This document shows, in pieces, positions 1 through 10,177 of a stretch of DNA of 30,188 nt. The position numbers and the translations under genes were made by a program. Source of the DNA: Vermamoeba vermiformis (taxonomy: Eukaryota > Tubulinea > Echinamoebida); NCBI GenBank assembly GCA_045837725.1, contig JBEWZL010000131.1:1-30188 (forward strand), in the 5' to 3' direction. Numbering within the stretch: the first letter of the stretch is position 1; every line of letters begins with the position of its first letter. The notes beneath the pieces are model-generated. The model ran no database searches. It was not told where the DNA came from and worked only from the letters and a program-made list of their open reading frames with translations.

Positions 1-34
1 AAAACTCGTTTGAAAGAAAATTAAATTACATGTC

Positions 35-1451
35 ATGAAAACGCGCTACCGATTGCTCCATAGTATGGTTGCTGCGTACTATAAATTAGCCATTATTTAC
101 TAGATTTATCCAATGTAAATTAAGAAACTTATTATTTAGATTCGATCGGCTCGTTGCCCGCAGAGTTAATGCAACATATTATCCGCCTGACTTCATTGCA
201 AGCAGTAGCTTCGATATGGATGTCCAGTCGCTATTGGCGGTCAAAATTGAGAAACTTAATGGAACATCCGAAAATTCTTTTTGTGACTTGCCGTAAAGAC
301 ACCATATCTCGGCATGTCTTCATGCTAAATAATGGCTTAGGTACGAACTATTGATTATTTTGGCCATTCTAACAGGTTGACCAAAGGCTACAATATGCGC
401 GTATCAGAAATAATCCCGAGGTTTCGTGGCCAAAAGAGTCCCCCGCTTACAGCGAAATATGGATGGTTCAATACTGTAGCAGAGCTCGAAGAATTTTTGG
501 CGGAATTTAAAACACTAATAGTCGACAAGGATAAGGATCCGTGCTACGACCTCGATCCTGAGCATTTTTTTTTAAAGATTAAATACAAAGAGCCTAGCGC
601 GTCCTATAGCGACATAATATCAGTAATGGACAAAAGGACTTTCGATGGATTGAAGAATTTGATCGACAAAGCGCAGATAGTGGCTCCGATACCTGAATCC
701 ACTGAAACTTTTAACGGCATAATTGTGTGCGTTAAAAACTCTCCGACATGGACGTAGTCGTACATTTATATCAACCCTGAAGGCGACATTAGCGTTACAA
801 CGATGCCGAGGACGAAGTTATCACAGAAGATTCGTTACGGCGGTCCTTTGGGCGGTAAAATGCCGTACAGCAGGGAGATTCATCTGCCAATCACCGTGCA
901 GCTGCGCACCTCGTCTAAAATATTCAAGCAGCTCGAAGACGCCATTGTGTACAGCAAACACACCAAGTCACTGCCGGAACTGGATGACGATTGCAGATGC
1001 ATCAGTTTGTTTGACACGCGCTACGTAATGGACGGCAAAAGTAAGTACTTTATATTCAATACTGTCAATAACTTCCATATTGGAGCTGTTTTTTTGATCG
1101 CGTACTCTCCCGCTCTGTACTCCATTCTAAATTTACGTCGTCGAGTCTAATCTACCCCAACAAATTGAGCCTGGGTGCTGAAGAGCATCGCGATCTGACA
1201 TCAAATAAAATCATTTTTTCGTTCTTTCACTGTTACGAGTTCACACTGGCTGACAATCGATTACAGAATACTTCGTCCAAGAATATACCGCGAATCAAAA
1301 CAAGCAATTTGTCGTTGAAACGAACGGATACAAGAACGGCAGTATTAAGAAGATTCTACACATTCTCGAGTCAGTGCTATTCGACAAATCAATTCCGAGT
1401 CCTTTGTACGAGGGACAAGTGACACCTGCTCCTCACACTTTTACCGGGTAA
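35..1451 (+). pseudogene. F-box-like protein gene, probably disrupted
   Basis: The reading frame at 140-340 gives an F-box-like start (SLPAELMQHIIRLTSL, then a W-R pair near RYWRSKL). A tiny first exon at 35-62 (MKTRYRLLH) would join it in phase through an intron at 63-139, but this is weak. A GT-AG intron at 341-386 leads into a frame from 387 (GYNMRVSEIIPRF). That frame runs to a TAG at 755-757 and then continues unchanged (SYIYINPEGDISVTT) to a donor at 1041. The last part (EYFVQEYTANQNKQF to PAPHTFTG, stop 1449-1451) joins after an intron of about 1181-1265. I could not find an acceptor near 1086-1148 that keeps frame with the 1041 donor. One in-frame stop plus one unresolved junction suggest a decaying gene; an unusually small 33-nt intron (725-757) would be the alternative for the stop. 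The region after the F-box matches no family I recognise. Confidence 0.4.
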
Positions 1452-1547
1452 TTTCACTATCGCGGCAAAGATAACATCGCATGCGCAAGTACTGATATCA
1501 TAATAATTAGCTATAGACATCAATTGATTCGTTTACCACGGTTCAAA

Positions 1548-1886
1548 ATGCCTGTCGATGAAGATCTGCCGTCAGTTCTTGCCGTCGAATTAAAAGCGAA
1601 GCACGAGATGAGTGTGCGAGCCGAAACTTATACCCTGCATCTGAATAGCGACGTTCCATTAGACGAAGTAGTCGCGCTGTTTCGTGAAGTTGAGCGGAGT
1701 TTAGATCCCAAAGATACCAACCTGTGCGAAGTCGCGATTAACGTGCAAATCAATGTTCGAGTCAAATATCTTCAAGTCCACTCCTTGAAGTGTTTTAAAC
1801 CAGTTACGAAGCTGCCGAAGTCAATTGTGGTAAAAGTATGGAACATGTTGGTTCGTACTGGTCGCATACCAATTGGTATTTTATGA
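1548..1886 (+). CDS. Small hypothetical protein
   Basis: An open frame of 112 codons starts at the ATG preceded by ttcaaa (MPVDEDLPSVLAVELKAKHE) and ends at a TGA at 1884-1886. It is acidic at the N-terminus, mixed alpha/beta in composition, and basic and hydrophobic towards the end (SIVVKVWNMLVRTGRIPIG). No signal peptide or membrane span is visible. It lies about 100 bp after the preceding broken gene and might be a remnant of a longer gene whose other exons are lost. I recognise no family. A polyadenylation-like aataaa follows at about 1892. Confidence 0.4.
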   Translation: MPVDEDLPSVLAVELKAKHEMSVRAETYTLHLNSDVPLDEVVALFREVERSLDPKDTNLCEVAINVQINVRVKYLQVHSLKCFKPVTKLPKSIVVKVWNMLVRTGRIPIGIL

Positions 1887-2079
1887 TTGAAATAAACTTC
1901 GACGTGTCAAAAATATGCCTTTTGGCGTACAACGGCCCGAAAGCGCCCTGTCGTCCCCTCGCGAACTCATGAAATTTCAAAGCGAGCCATTCTGAAATTT
2001 CAAATTCAGTACCATCAATTTGCCTGATTGTTTTCTAACAAATTAAATTACATATACAACAGCAAAATAACAATACATC

Positions 2080-2754
2080 ATGGCACTCGAGAAAATAAAC
2101 AAAAAGGAAATTAAATCGGACGACACGACGCCGATCCATCTCGCAATTATCCAAGTAGTAGGCACCTGTTTCATTCTTGCTTTTGTGCCGGGCAATATCA
2201 CGAAGCTTCTATCATTTTTGTTATTTTGGGCATCGACTTTTGACAGGCCGAGCAAATACGAGCTGATTATAGCACTGTTGGTCAACGTCCTTTTCACGTT
2301 CATGAATCTCAACGCCCTGATGCAGGGCATATTTGCCTTCACTCAGCCTGATATTGCCTCGTTACTGCCAGTATGGGAGCTAGTAATGTGGAGTTTTTAC
2401 GTCATTCACACACGTAGAATTTTCAGCGGATCAGGTCGTGCAGCAGCGAATCCAGACAGACGAAAAGCAATTCTATGTGCACTTGTATATTCAGCACCGT
2501 TTGGCATAGTCACCGATCAACATTGGCTCTTCATAATCACCCTCTCTCTGCTGCTACTATCATTTGCATTGTTCCACGAGCGAATGGATCTGGCGTACGC
2601 GGGCTACTTCGTGTTGCTTGGAGCAATTATCGAATACACTGGCGTTTATAGTGGGCAATGGTACTATCCATCGCAGCCTTATACAGGAGTTCCTTTATGG
2701 TTCGCAACGATGTGGGGAGGTGTTGGACTATTCACTCATCGGATCCTCTGCTAG
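2080..2754 (+). CDS. Intronless multi-pass membrane protein, bacterial-like
   Basis: A single uninterrupted frame of 224 codons starts at the ATG after aatacatc. The protein has a short charged N-terminus (MALEKINKKEIKSDD) followed by about six to seven hydrophobic segments, roughly residues 20-50, 62-88, 94-112, 130-165, 172-192 and 205-221. The most conserved-looking part is C-terminal: EYTGVYSGQWYYP followed by GVPLWFATMWGGVG. That arrangement of aromatic, Gly and Pro residues between the last two helices resembles small uncharacterised integral membrane proteins of bacteria; this is recalled resemblance, not a search result. It has no intron while most neighbours do, so transfer from bacteria is possible. 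Function is unknown. It could be an enzyme or carrier embedded in an internal or plasma membrane. Confidence 0.75.
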   Translation: MALEKINKKEIKSDDTTPIHLAIIQVVGTCFILAFVPGNITKLLSFLLFWASTFDRPSKYELIIALLVNVLFTFMNLNALMQGIFAFTQPDIASLLPVWELVMWSFYVIHTRRIFSGSGRAAANPDRRKAILCALVYSAPFGIVTDQHWLFIITLSLLLLSFALFHERMDLAYAGYFVLLGAIIEYTGVYSGQWYYPSQPYTGVPLWFATMWGGVGLFTHRILC

Positions 2755-3064
2755 CGGATCAAACCAACTTGTGTCGGACATAGTCAACCCAACCTAAAAT
2801 GTAGGTTTAATGGTGAGAAAAGCGATGTTATCGAATAAATCGAGCAATGTACATACTTGTAGAAAAGATTTCCGAATCACAAGCCTGATTATCTTTGATT
2901 TAGCCTAAATACTTTGTAACGAGGTATACCTGGCATTTTGCATAGTATAATAAATGCGAAATAATTGAGCTATTAACAAAATCTTTATTGCAATAAATAA
3001 ATTAGAAAATCTTTTTTTCTTTACAAGAGATTACTCGACATCGCTCGAGCCATGCTTTTCTTGT
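2755..3064. other. Convergent intergenic region
   Basis: This AT-rich stretch lies between the 3' ends of the membrane protein gene (+) and the PMP3 gene (-). It holds aataaa-type polyadenylation signals for both strands (for example near 2835, 2950 and 2993). I see no coding frame or RNA gene in it. Confidence 0.6.
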
Positions 3065-3334
3065 TTAATGTTTTCTTGACCTCTTAATGATGATGTAGAA
3101 ACCGTGAATGATACCTACAAAAAGAGACATGTCAATGACACGATCGATGAAATACGAACTATGGCCTTCGTAGTGATATTGCCATTATATCATTTGCTAC
3201 TTACCAGGAATTACACCAAGAATCCAGAGGACTAAGTTGATCCAGAAGTGCTTGGAGCATCCGACCTTGATCAAGACAGCCAAAGGACTGATAAAGATAC
3301 AAAGGATAAGCAGAAGAATATCTCCGACGTGCAT
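3065..3334 (-). CDS. PMP3/UPF0057 stress-type membrane proteolipid
   Basis: Two exons on the minus strand (3205-3334 and 3065-3114), joined by an intron of 90 nt at 3115-3204 with GTAAGT donor and TAG acceptor, encode 59 residues. The protein starts MHVGDILLLILCIFISP and continues LAVLIKVGCSKHFWINLVLW, then ILGVIPGIIHGFYIIIKRS. This is the standard PMP3 (plasma membrane proteolipid 3, RCI2-like) pattern: two transmembrane helices, a Cys-containing loop, LxxLGxIPGxxH and a short basic tail. Family members sit in the plasma membrane and affect membrane potential and salt tolerance. The gene is too short and split for simple ORF finding. Neighbours do not inform its role, apart from a sodium-type P-ATPase elsewhere in the window. 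Confidence 0.93.
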
Positions 3335-4354
3335 TGTTGAGTAGTGTTGCTTTCTATATTTTGGAAAGTTTTTGAAATGATTTTGCGGTGCGGAAGGTGT
3401 TTTGTATCGATACGATCACGTGCGAATGTGAACCTGGCGTAATTTTGCTAAAATTTCGGCGGAAATCATGAATAATTACGAAAAAACAGCTTCTTCGAAC
3501 GATCGATTACGCGTGCTAGCCTTTCTTTACGAACCAATTCCGCACGGGATCAGAAATGTCTCGATGGATTCAGTATCTTGACAATATCTTTGCATACTCG
3601 AACTATTGCTAACAGATCCCACTGCTAACTTGCGTAATCCCTTTCTTACCAGCCGATTTCCAATCCTTACTCCATTTTAGTGAATTCCGATCCTAATCCA
3701 AAACAAGGAAAAATTTTTCGTTCTTTCGGTTTTTATAGCTATAAAAATAAGAAAGTACCAAAAAAACTCTGAAAATGCATGTTGTTTACCTCGCCTAATT
3801 TGCGAAAATAAAATAAGCGCGTGATTTGGTTGCGAAAAACTTTCTGCTTTTTTCAATCAAAACAATCGAGCTCCGCACGACAGTCGACTGTCGACAGTTT
3901 GTAGGACAATAATTTACTATTTCTCAATGAAAATGTCGCTGTTCGTTGTCAAATAACACTCGAGACAGTCCCGCAATTGCTTGCGTGGTCGGACCACTAC
4001 AGTCTTGCATCTTACCTTTCGAATCGAGGGACATTATTCTGAATTATACATATACGTGCGGTAATAAAATTCAGGCAGATCAGCTGCGTCCTTGCTTTTG
4101 AGATCAAATTAAAACTTTAAAATAAAACAAAAAAGGGAAATCTTTGCGACCTCACTCGCTATCGTACATCAACAAAGGTAGCAATTGATAGAGAACGCAA
4201 TGAAAATTGATTTTTCAAGGACTTGTCGCAAAAAGCAAGCAAAAATTGAATTTGGGCAGCGCGACACGAAGATATTTCGCACATAAATTCAGCAGCTGGC
4301 AAGCGTTTTTATCAATATTAAACATCTTATTAAACATACCACAACAAATCAATC
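3335..4354. other. Long intergenic region between divergent PMP3 and hemerythrin genes
   Basis: About 1 kb separates the PMP3 start (-) from the hemerythrin start (+), so both promoters must lie here. The sequence is AT-rich, with A/T runs near 3740-3850 and 4100-4150. A small self-complementary stretch (cagtcgactgtcgacag) is at about 3891-3907. I find no convincing exon, tRNA or repeat. Confidence 0.5.
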
Positions 4355-5177
4355 ATGTCCGCTCTTAAGAACGCCATCCAAGACATTTTACTGAAGGATC
4401 ACCGCGCCATCGAATCTGCTTTCACTAGGTACATTTGCTACTCGTTAACATCCTATAATCATCATATACTAACATATTTGATAGATTATCTGGCACTACT
4501 GAGCCCGCCAAGCGCCTCGAGTTGACTGAACAACTGATCCGCATGGTTGTCGTCCACTCTATGACTGAAGAAACGGTAATTATCGCAGTTTAACAATATT
4601 AGAGGTCATATGTGATTCGCGATCGTGATTGTTTGCGAGACTAAGGCTAATTTGTCGCAAAATCAGGAATTGTACCCTCGCTTCTCCAAATTGCTGGACC
4701 ACGGCAAGGAACAACAAGAGCATTCAGTCGACGAGCACAAGGATCTCGATGTTAGGTACGAGGATGATAGTTAATATTGCCAGTCAAGAGACTAAGATTT
4801 CGTTTAGTTTGCGAGATTTGGAAAAGATGGATGTTGCTGATCCTTTGTTCGCTAACAAGGTCAATGAAGCCTACCAAAAGTTCAAGGTAAATTATAATTA
4901 ACGTACGTTAAACCATTGCTAACAAAATTATCAATAGTCTCACATTACTGAGGAGGAAACCGTGATCTTCCCTAAAGTTCAAGCCAAGATGACCTCCACC
5001 GAGTTGAAGGACTTGGCCGATCGTATGGAGACCGTGCGTATGATGGTACCCACGCACCCTCACCCCAATGCTCCTCAAGCTATGCGCGAATCTAAGATCG
5101 GTGGCTCGCTTGTTGGCATGCTCGACAGAATGCGTGATTTGTTCAACAGCGCTGCTAAGAACGAGCTTAAGGTCTAA
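4355..5177 (+). CDS. Hemerythrin (HHE) domain protein
   Basis: Five exons (4355-4428, 4485-4575, 4667-4755, 4808-4886, 4938-5177) give 190 residues, all with GT-AG junctions and consistent phases. The protein opens MSALKNAIQDILLKDHRAIE and then shows the HHE-family metal-ligand pattern: a His in KDHRAIE, VVHSMTEETELYP, then HGKEQQEHSVDEH, and late in the chain SHITEEETVIFP. These His and acidic residues in four helices would bind a di-iron centre. The C-terminus (TVRMMVPTHPHP and a final helix) extends past the domain, as in fungal and bacterial HHE proteins. There is no signal peptide, so it is probably cytosolic. Likely roles are oxygen or NO binding or iron handling. The exact substrate cannot be read from sequence. 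Confidence 0.9.
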
Positions 5178-5193
5178 ATATAATGCTATTTTT

Positions 5194-5216
5194 CACTTCA
5201 CTCGTTGAGCGAAGTG
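5194..5216 (+). other. Stem-loop in probable hemerythrin 3' UTR
   Basis: The arms cacttc and gaagtg pair, continuing after one mismatch into ctc/gag around a gtt loop. It starts 17 nt after the stop codon and is followed by four T residues. It may be an RNA structure in the 3' UTR; function is unknown. Confidence 0.5.
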
Positions 5217-5231
5217 TTTTACGTTTGTTTG

Positions 5232-5260
5232 AGCCTGGTTCGCGTCTGATAAACCAGGCT
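5232..5260 (+). other. Second stem-loop in probable hemerythrin 3' UTR
   Basis: A perfect 9-bp stem (agcctggtt with aaccaggct) closes an 11-nt loop, 16 nt after the first hairpin. Two hairpins this close to a stop codon suggest a structured 3' UTR element. The loop does not match the CAGUG consensus of iron-responsive elements. Confidence 0.55.
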
Positions 5261-5931
5261 TTGATAATTATTTTGTTTAACGGTTAATAAATTAGCTTAT
5301 TTTATAAAACCCTCGTGTATAAAGTACACATACCTCATTAATATGATGCAATTGCTTTCTTGGGCATTATTGTGCGTAGCACCAGCAAACTCAGCATCTA
5401 CGTAGATGCGCTAAAAGCTTTGGGTAAGTCTGCGTTAAAGTTTGGGATTAATTTACAAAGATGGGCATTTAATATTAAAAAAATCCTTATATTGATTTGA
5501 ATAAATTAGTAAAATACCAAGCTGGATGAAAAATATTATTGGATTTTGTAAGCGTGCAAATCTATCCAATCCTAGCACGCGTTAACTTGATTTTCAAAAC
5601 GTTATTTAAAATAAAGCGCACCACCATTAAATTGCAATTTGTAAATTTAATGCGCTCCAGACTGTTGTTATAAATCTGCCCACCAAATCTAACTGATCAA
5701 TTACCTGTTTGCGTAGCCAGCCTATCACCACTCGTGCTCAATCACTGTCATGCAACTCGATTAACTATGTTGCCTGTTTCTCTGATACACCTCGCAGTGT
5801 AACGGTCAAAAAATTTCTCTGCACGTGATGCTTGGTCCTTCCGACGAGGCTGCCCGACAAAACGCAAGTCAAGTCACTCTTCGACACATCGCCAACAAGT
5901 GAACACCACACGTAGCATAAACATCTGAACA

Positions 5932-7550
5932 ATGACAGAAGTAATCGAGAAGCAAGTTGAGCAGTTGCAGATCGAGCAACCCGCACAACCAGAACTCAGC
6001 TTGGAAGGTAGCGTGGCCGAATCCAATCCCGTATCTAGTCAGGTAGGTGATCATGTGTACTATCGTGCCGATTACTGACGCATTTGAAGGCTGCTAAGAA
6101 GAAGAAAAAGAAGAAAAAGAACAAGAAGCCTGCGACTGCATCCACTGGCGACAAAATCAATTCCGATGGCGTAAAAGGTACGTTAGACGTGCATTATTAC
6201 GTTGCATGTCATATACACCATCAAATCTATTAGCATAATGGACTTATCGAGCGGATTCGTTGTTTTGTCATCGTACATCCGTTCAAAAGCATCTCTCATC
6301 CAAATTTTGCTATTTAACATTTACTTGACCTTCTTTTGCATTGAAGTAATGCTACTGAAGATTCGAAATACGCTACTATGCTATATAAACTTAGTTGCAA
6401 TGCTTACAAATCATTTCTTCTAGACTCCGAAGATCCCGCTCCCTCCAATGAGGTCAAAATGATGCTAGGTGACCTGCCTAGCGTTCCTATATCAAAGTTA
6501 TACCCCAACGGTGATTTTCCAATCGGAGAAATTCACGAGTACACGAACCAGCCTTGGCGAAGCACATCTCGCGAAAAACAGGAGGTTGATAAGCTGACAC
6601 AAGACGTGCTTGGCAATCTGCGTCGCGCAGCTGAAGTGCATCGAAAAGTACGTCAGTGGACTAAGGCACATGTTCTACGCCCTGGAGTGCCATTGATCGA
6701 GATCGCGCAAAAACTTGAAGCCGAAGTTTGGCGCTTGGTTGAGAAGGATGGACTCAAAGCTGGCTCTGCTTTTCCTACCGGACTGTCTTTGAATCATATT
6801 GCTGCTCACTTCTCGCCCAACACTGGAGACAAAAACATTTTTGGCGCATCGGATGTGCTCAAGGTCGATTTTGGCGTGCACGTTAATGGCTACATTATCG
6901 ACAGTGCATTCACGGTTTCATATGACCCTACATTCGATCCATTAATTAATGCGGTCAAAGAGGCCACTAATACTGGTGTCAAACTTGCCGGCATAGATGC
7001 GCGACTTGGCGAGATCGGCGAAGGTATTCAAGAAGTGATGGAGAGCCACGAAGTCACTATCAATGGAAAAGTATACCCAGTGAAGTCTATTAGAAATTTA
7101 TGCGGTCACAACATCGACCCGTACATTATTCACGCGGGCAAGAGCGTGCCAATCGTCAAGTCCAACGACAACACGAAGATGGAAGAGAACGAGCAGTACG
7201 CCATAGAAACGTTTGGCTCGACGGGCCGTGGTCAAGTGAATGAAGATCTCGAGTGTTCTCATTATGGCAAGACTAGCGATGCTCGCGCAAATGTTCGATC
7301 TGCAACTGCCAAGCAACTCTTGTCGCACATTAACCAACGTTACGGCTCAATTACATTTTGTCGCCGTTGGCTCGATGATGAAGGCCAGACACGACACCTC
7401 CTAGCTCTCAGACAATTAGTGGATCAAGGCATTGTGACACAATACCCACCGCTCGTGGACATCAAGGGATCTTACACCGCGCAATGGGAGCACACGTTGT
7501 TCTTGCGTCCTACTTGCAAGGAAGTACTTTCTCGTGGTGATGACTATTAA
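5932..7550 (+). CDS. Methionine aminopeptidase 2
   Basis: Three exons (5932-6042, 6090-6177, 6424-7550) give 441 residues. MetAP2 removes the initiator Met from nascent cytosolic proteins using two metal ions. Exon 1 is acidic; exon 2 carries the lysine-rich tract (AAKKKKKKKKNKKP) typical of MetAP2 and absent from type 1. The catalytic domain starts at about residue 105. The metal ligands and catalytic His are all present: H195 (LNHIAAHFSPN), D215 and D226 (VDFGVHVNGYIIDSAFTV), H295 (LCGHNIDPYIIH), E328 (YAIETFGSTG) and E422 (AQWEHTLFLRP). Length is close to the human enzyme (478). The start lies just downstream of a short A-rich leader and keeps all exon phases. The second intron (246 nt) is much longer than the roughly 50-nt norm here. 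Confidence 0.96.
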
Positions 7551-8192
7551 ATACGTATTTAAACAAAAATCCAATCATCTTTCGCACGGCTTGAGTAAAT
7601 TGAAAATTCGAATTCTTTTCTTCGCTGGCAAGGTGATGTGACCTACACTATTTCGCCTATTAGGTGTAGTGCGAGGTCATATTCACTTTCTTGATTCCAT
7701 TAGTTTGAAGCTACTATGATTTATGAATAATACGAAGATTTGCGTTCTGTTATACCTCACTTTTTTGTTTCGCAGTAGCGCATTCAATTTAGTCATTGCT
7801 CCACCGCACAAGTAATCATGATTAACCTAGCCGTATCACGCAATACTAGTATCTTACGGAAGCTGCTGAGATATTGCATCACGTGGTTTGAATTCACTCG
7901 GAGAGCAGCGAGATTGCCCGAAAATTCATCTGTCGGCATTTGATTCACTTTCAAATATTCGAAAAACAAATAGAACTAACAATTGCTTGATCTGGCTTCG
8001 TTATGAAATGGATGGATTTCCTATAACGACATACTTGCGTCGCAACAATGGCCGTAAAGTGGATCACAACAACTTCCGTTTAATCTCGGGTTGACGTTGT
8101 GCCTCGGGAAAAAGCAGCTGCTTTTAAAAAATCTTGTCACTCACTGATTTTTGAATTCACTCGCAACACCACATCATCATTCTAAACTATCA
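7551..8192. other. Intergenic region after MetAP2
   Basis: This region holds an imperfect inverted repeat at 7639-7679 and otherwise AT-rich sequence. A short open frame at about 7888-8094 lacks an ATG and any recognisable domain, so I do not call it. The last 60 bp are the probable promoter and leader of the next gene. Confidence 0.5.
7639..7679. repeat. Imperfect inverted repeat downstream of MetAP2
   Basis: The outer arms tgacct and aggtca pair, followed inward by cacta/tagtg after small bulges. Inside is a further cgcct...aggtg pairing. It could be a 3' UTR or end-of-gene structure. It lacks the features of a tRNA. Confidence 0.45.
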
Positions 8193-9772
8193 ATGAAGGT
8201 ATTGCTTGGCTTAGTGATTGTTATTTTGGGCACCGTCGCGTTCTCTCAACGTCCCGTAAGTCGAAGTCGCGAATCAGATCTTTATCATCTGGTTCAAATC
8301 CAGCGAAACTGAACAAGCGTCTAACAATCATGATTTAGCACATAACGCTGGAGCCTATGGACTGGTCTGATAAAGTTTCATTGGGAATGCTTATGCCTGC
8401 CGCAGGAAAAGATCTGCTTATTTACACCGTCTATGATTCCTCTACTATAGCAGCCATTCACCGCCGTAACACTAATGGGACCTATGAATTAGTGGCAAAC
8501 ATTACCGGAGCAGATTTTTCAACGATATCTACGAACGGTAACTGGATTGCATTGGGCCGAAACGTTGGTCTGGGAACCGATTTCTTCAGCATCGACACTA
8601 ACAACAACGTCTCCTACTCTTCTTTCGTTGGTACTAACGGCGGCTTCTTGCTCTCTGACGACACGTTTGTTGGCTACTACCCGCTCTCTCCGCACCAAGA
8701 TGGCAACTACAACATCCATACTTACAGACACGAAGCCTCAAACAACAGCTGGGTCGTCATTCCTGAGCTAGATGTTAGTGTTACTACTCCTGTGCAAACG
8801 GACGCTGCTTCATCCACTTACCGCGCAACGGACTCGCATTTGATCATCGCCGACTACTCGGATCAATCCAGCATCACAGTGGATATCTACGAGCGACTGC
8901 CAAACCGATCATGGAGTCTCACGGACTCGGTGCCAGTCAACAGCACTTTTGGATGGGGAAGTGTGACTTACAATGGTGTTGATACCTTCACGTACTTCGT
9001 CCTAGACTCAGCCGACGGAACGAGTTTAGGGACTGTTTTCATTTACACGAAGCTCAATGGTGAATGGACCTATCAACTTGTTACGGGAACGAGTGTAGGA
9101 TACCGACCGCTCGCTGCTTTTGGCACCACTATCGTTTTCCTTGACAGCAACAACATGCTTCTAACTGCCTATTGGGAAGGACAAAGTACTCCTGCAATAC
9201 CCACCGGAAATGTTGGCAAAGTGCTCTTGATGACTCGCAACAGCAGCACTGGTTTGTGGGAGCCTGCCGCTGATTTGCTAGGCCCGAACTGGTGGGGCAC
9301 TTCAGTTATCGTGAATGATTACGACGTGATTGTTCCTTCGGTAGTAGCTTCGAACAACCCCCAACAACCTGCGAACATAACGTTCTTTGTTCTTCCGCCT
9401 TGTTTTACGCAGCCGATTAATGTGACATGCCACGATGTTGAAGTGACGGACTGTTCGCTGGTTGACGTCTCATCGCTGTACACTATCGATAATCCTCAGT
9501 GCGGCAATGTTGCCGTCGAGAGCAGCGTCATTGTTGAACGTGCAGATCAAGTGACTGTTCAGTTCAGTTTCGCTCGTGCCGCACCAAGCGTCTATTGCAA
9601 TGCGACAGTCACCTGCCCCCTTCCTCCCGATACGCAGGTTCCTGCCGATACGCAAGCTCCCGGTATGCAAGTTCCTCCAATTTCGAAGCAAACGCCTACT
9701 CAAGTAAGCAGTGCTGGTGTACTTCAACTCGGGTCTGTGTTGCTTTTAGCTTGTGCTATTGTGGCCGCGTAA
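8193..9772 (+). CDS. Secreted, probably GPI-anchored beta-rich protein
   Basis: Two exons (8193-8255 and 8339-9772) encode 498 residues. Exon 1 is almost exactly a signal peptide (MKVLLGLVIVILGTVAFSQ), and the intron follows at the cleavage region. The body (about residues 22-380) is made of repeating segments rich in Tyr, Trp, Thr, Ser and Asn with alternating hydrophobics (for example DGNYNIHTYRHEASNNSW, YERLPNRSWSLTDSVPV), which looks like a beta-propeller-like fold. It has many N-glycosylation sequons. Several Cys residues lie at about 380-460 (CFTQPINVTCHDVEVTDC). A short Pro/Gln/Thr repeat (VPADTQAPGMQVPP) precedes a hydrophobic C-terminus (GVLQLGSVLLLACAIVAA), as expected of a GPI signal or membrane anchor. 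No family is recognised. It is probably a cell-surface protein. Confidence 0.85.
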
Positions 9773-10177
9773 ACAAATAAAAGGTCCAAAAAACTCGGTC
9801 TGCAGTGTAATAGAATTTTAAATAACGACGTAGTTTGCAAATTAAAAGCGAGTTGGCATCAAGATGCGACAAATCTGGTTTCGTAAATAACTGTACAATT
9901 TTCTAAAATTCACTATGTGTATTATAATATTTGATAAAAATAATCAGTAATTACCCGACGATTAACTAACTTTTGGCGCATCTGGTTTTGACTATTTTCT
10001 TGCACCCAAGCATCGTATGTGTTCTTCCACGACCTTCGACATTGTTGAATTAAATAGCTACTAATGTTGACTATTGTCTCGTGCACATCAAAATAAATTA
10101 AACGCGAAGTGACAGGTCAATAAAAACAGATCTTGCGGCGTGAGTGTAACACCGACTTGGAAGACCTAACACCCACA
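9773..10177. other. Intergenic region
   Basis: AT-rich sequence, with an aataaa signal just after the surface-protein stop codon (about 9776). Nothing else is recognisable. A frame extending the next gene upstream to about 10133 has no ATG and is not used. Confidence 0.5.

Larger units (their letters stand above)
5178..5931. other. Intergenic region with hairpins and a palindrome
   Basis: This is the 3' flank of the hemerythrin gene and the promoter side of the MetAP2 gene. It contains two stem-loops close to the hemerythrin stop (5194-5216 and 5232-5260) and a 16-bp perfect palindrome (5394-5409). No coding frame is convincing. Confidence 0.5.

Noticed and set aside
6202-6423. 73-codon hydrophobic open frame
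   Set aside because: It lies within the second intron of the MetAP2 gene and ends at the acceptor; the flanking exons join in phase without it.
7888-8094. 68-codon open frame between MetAP2 and the surface protein
   Set aside because: It has no ATG and no recognisable domain or exon partners; it looks like chance.
8290-8312. T-arm-like sequence (ctggttcaaatccag) suggesting a tRNA
   Set aside because: It lies inside the intron of the surface-protein gene, and I could find no matching acceptor or anticodon arms at the right distance.
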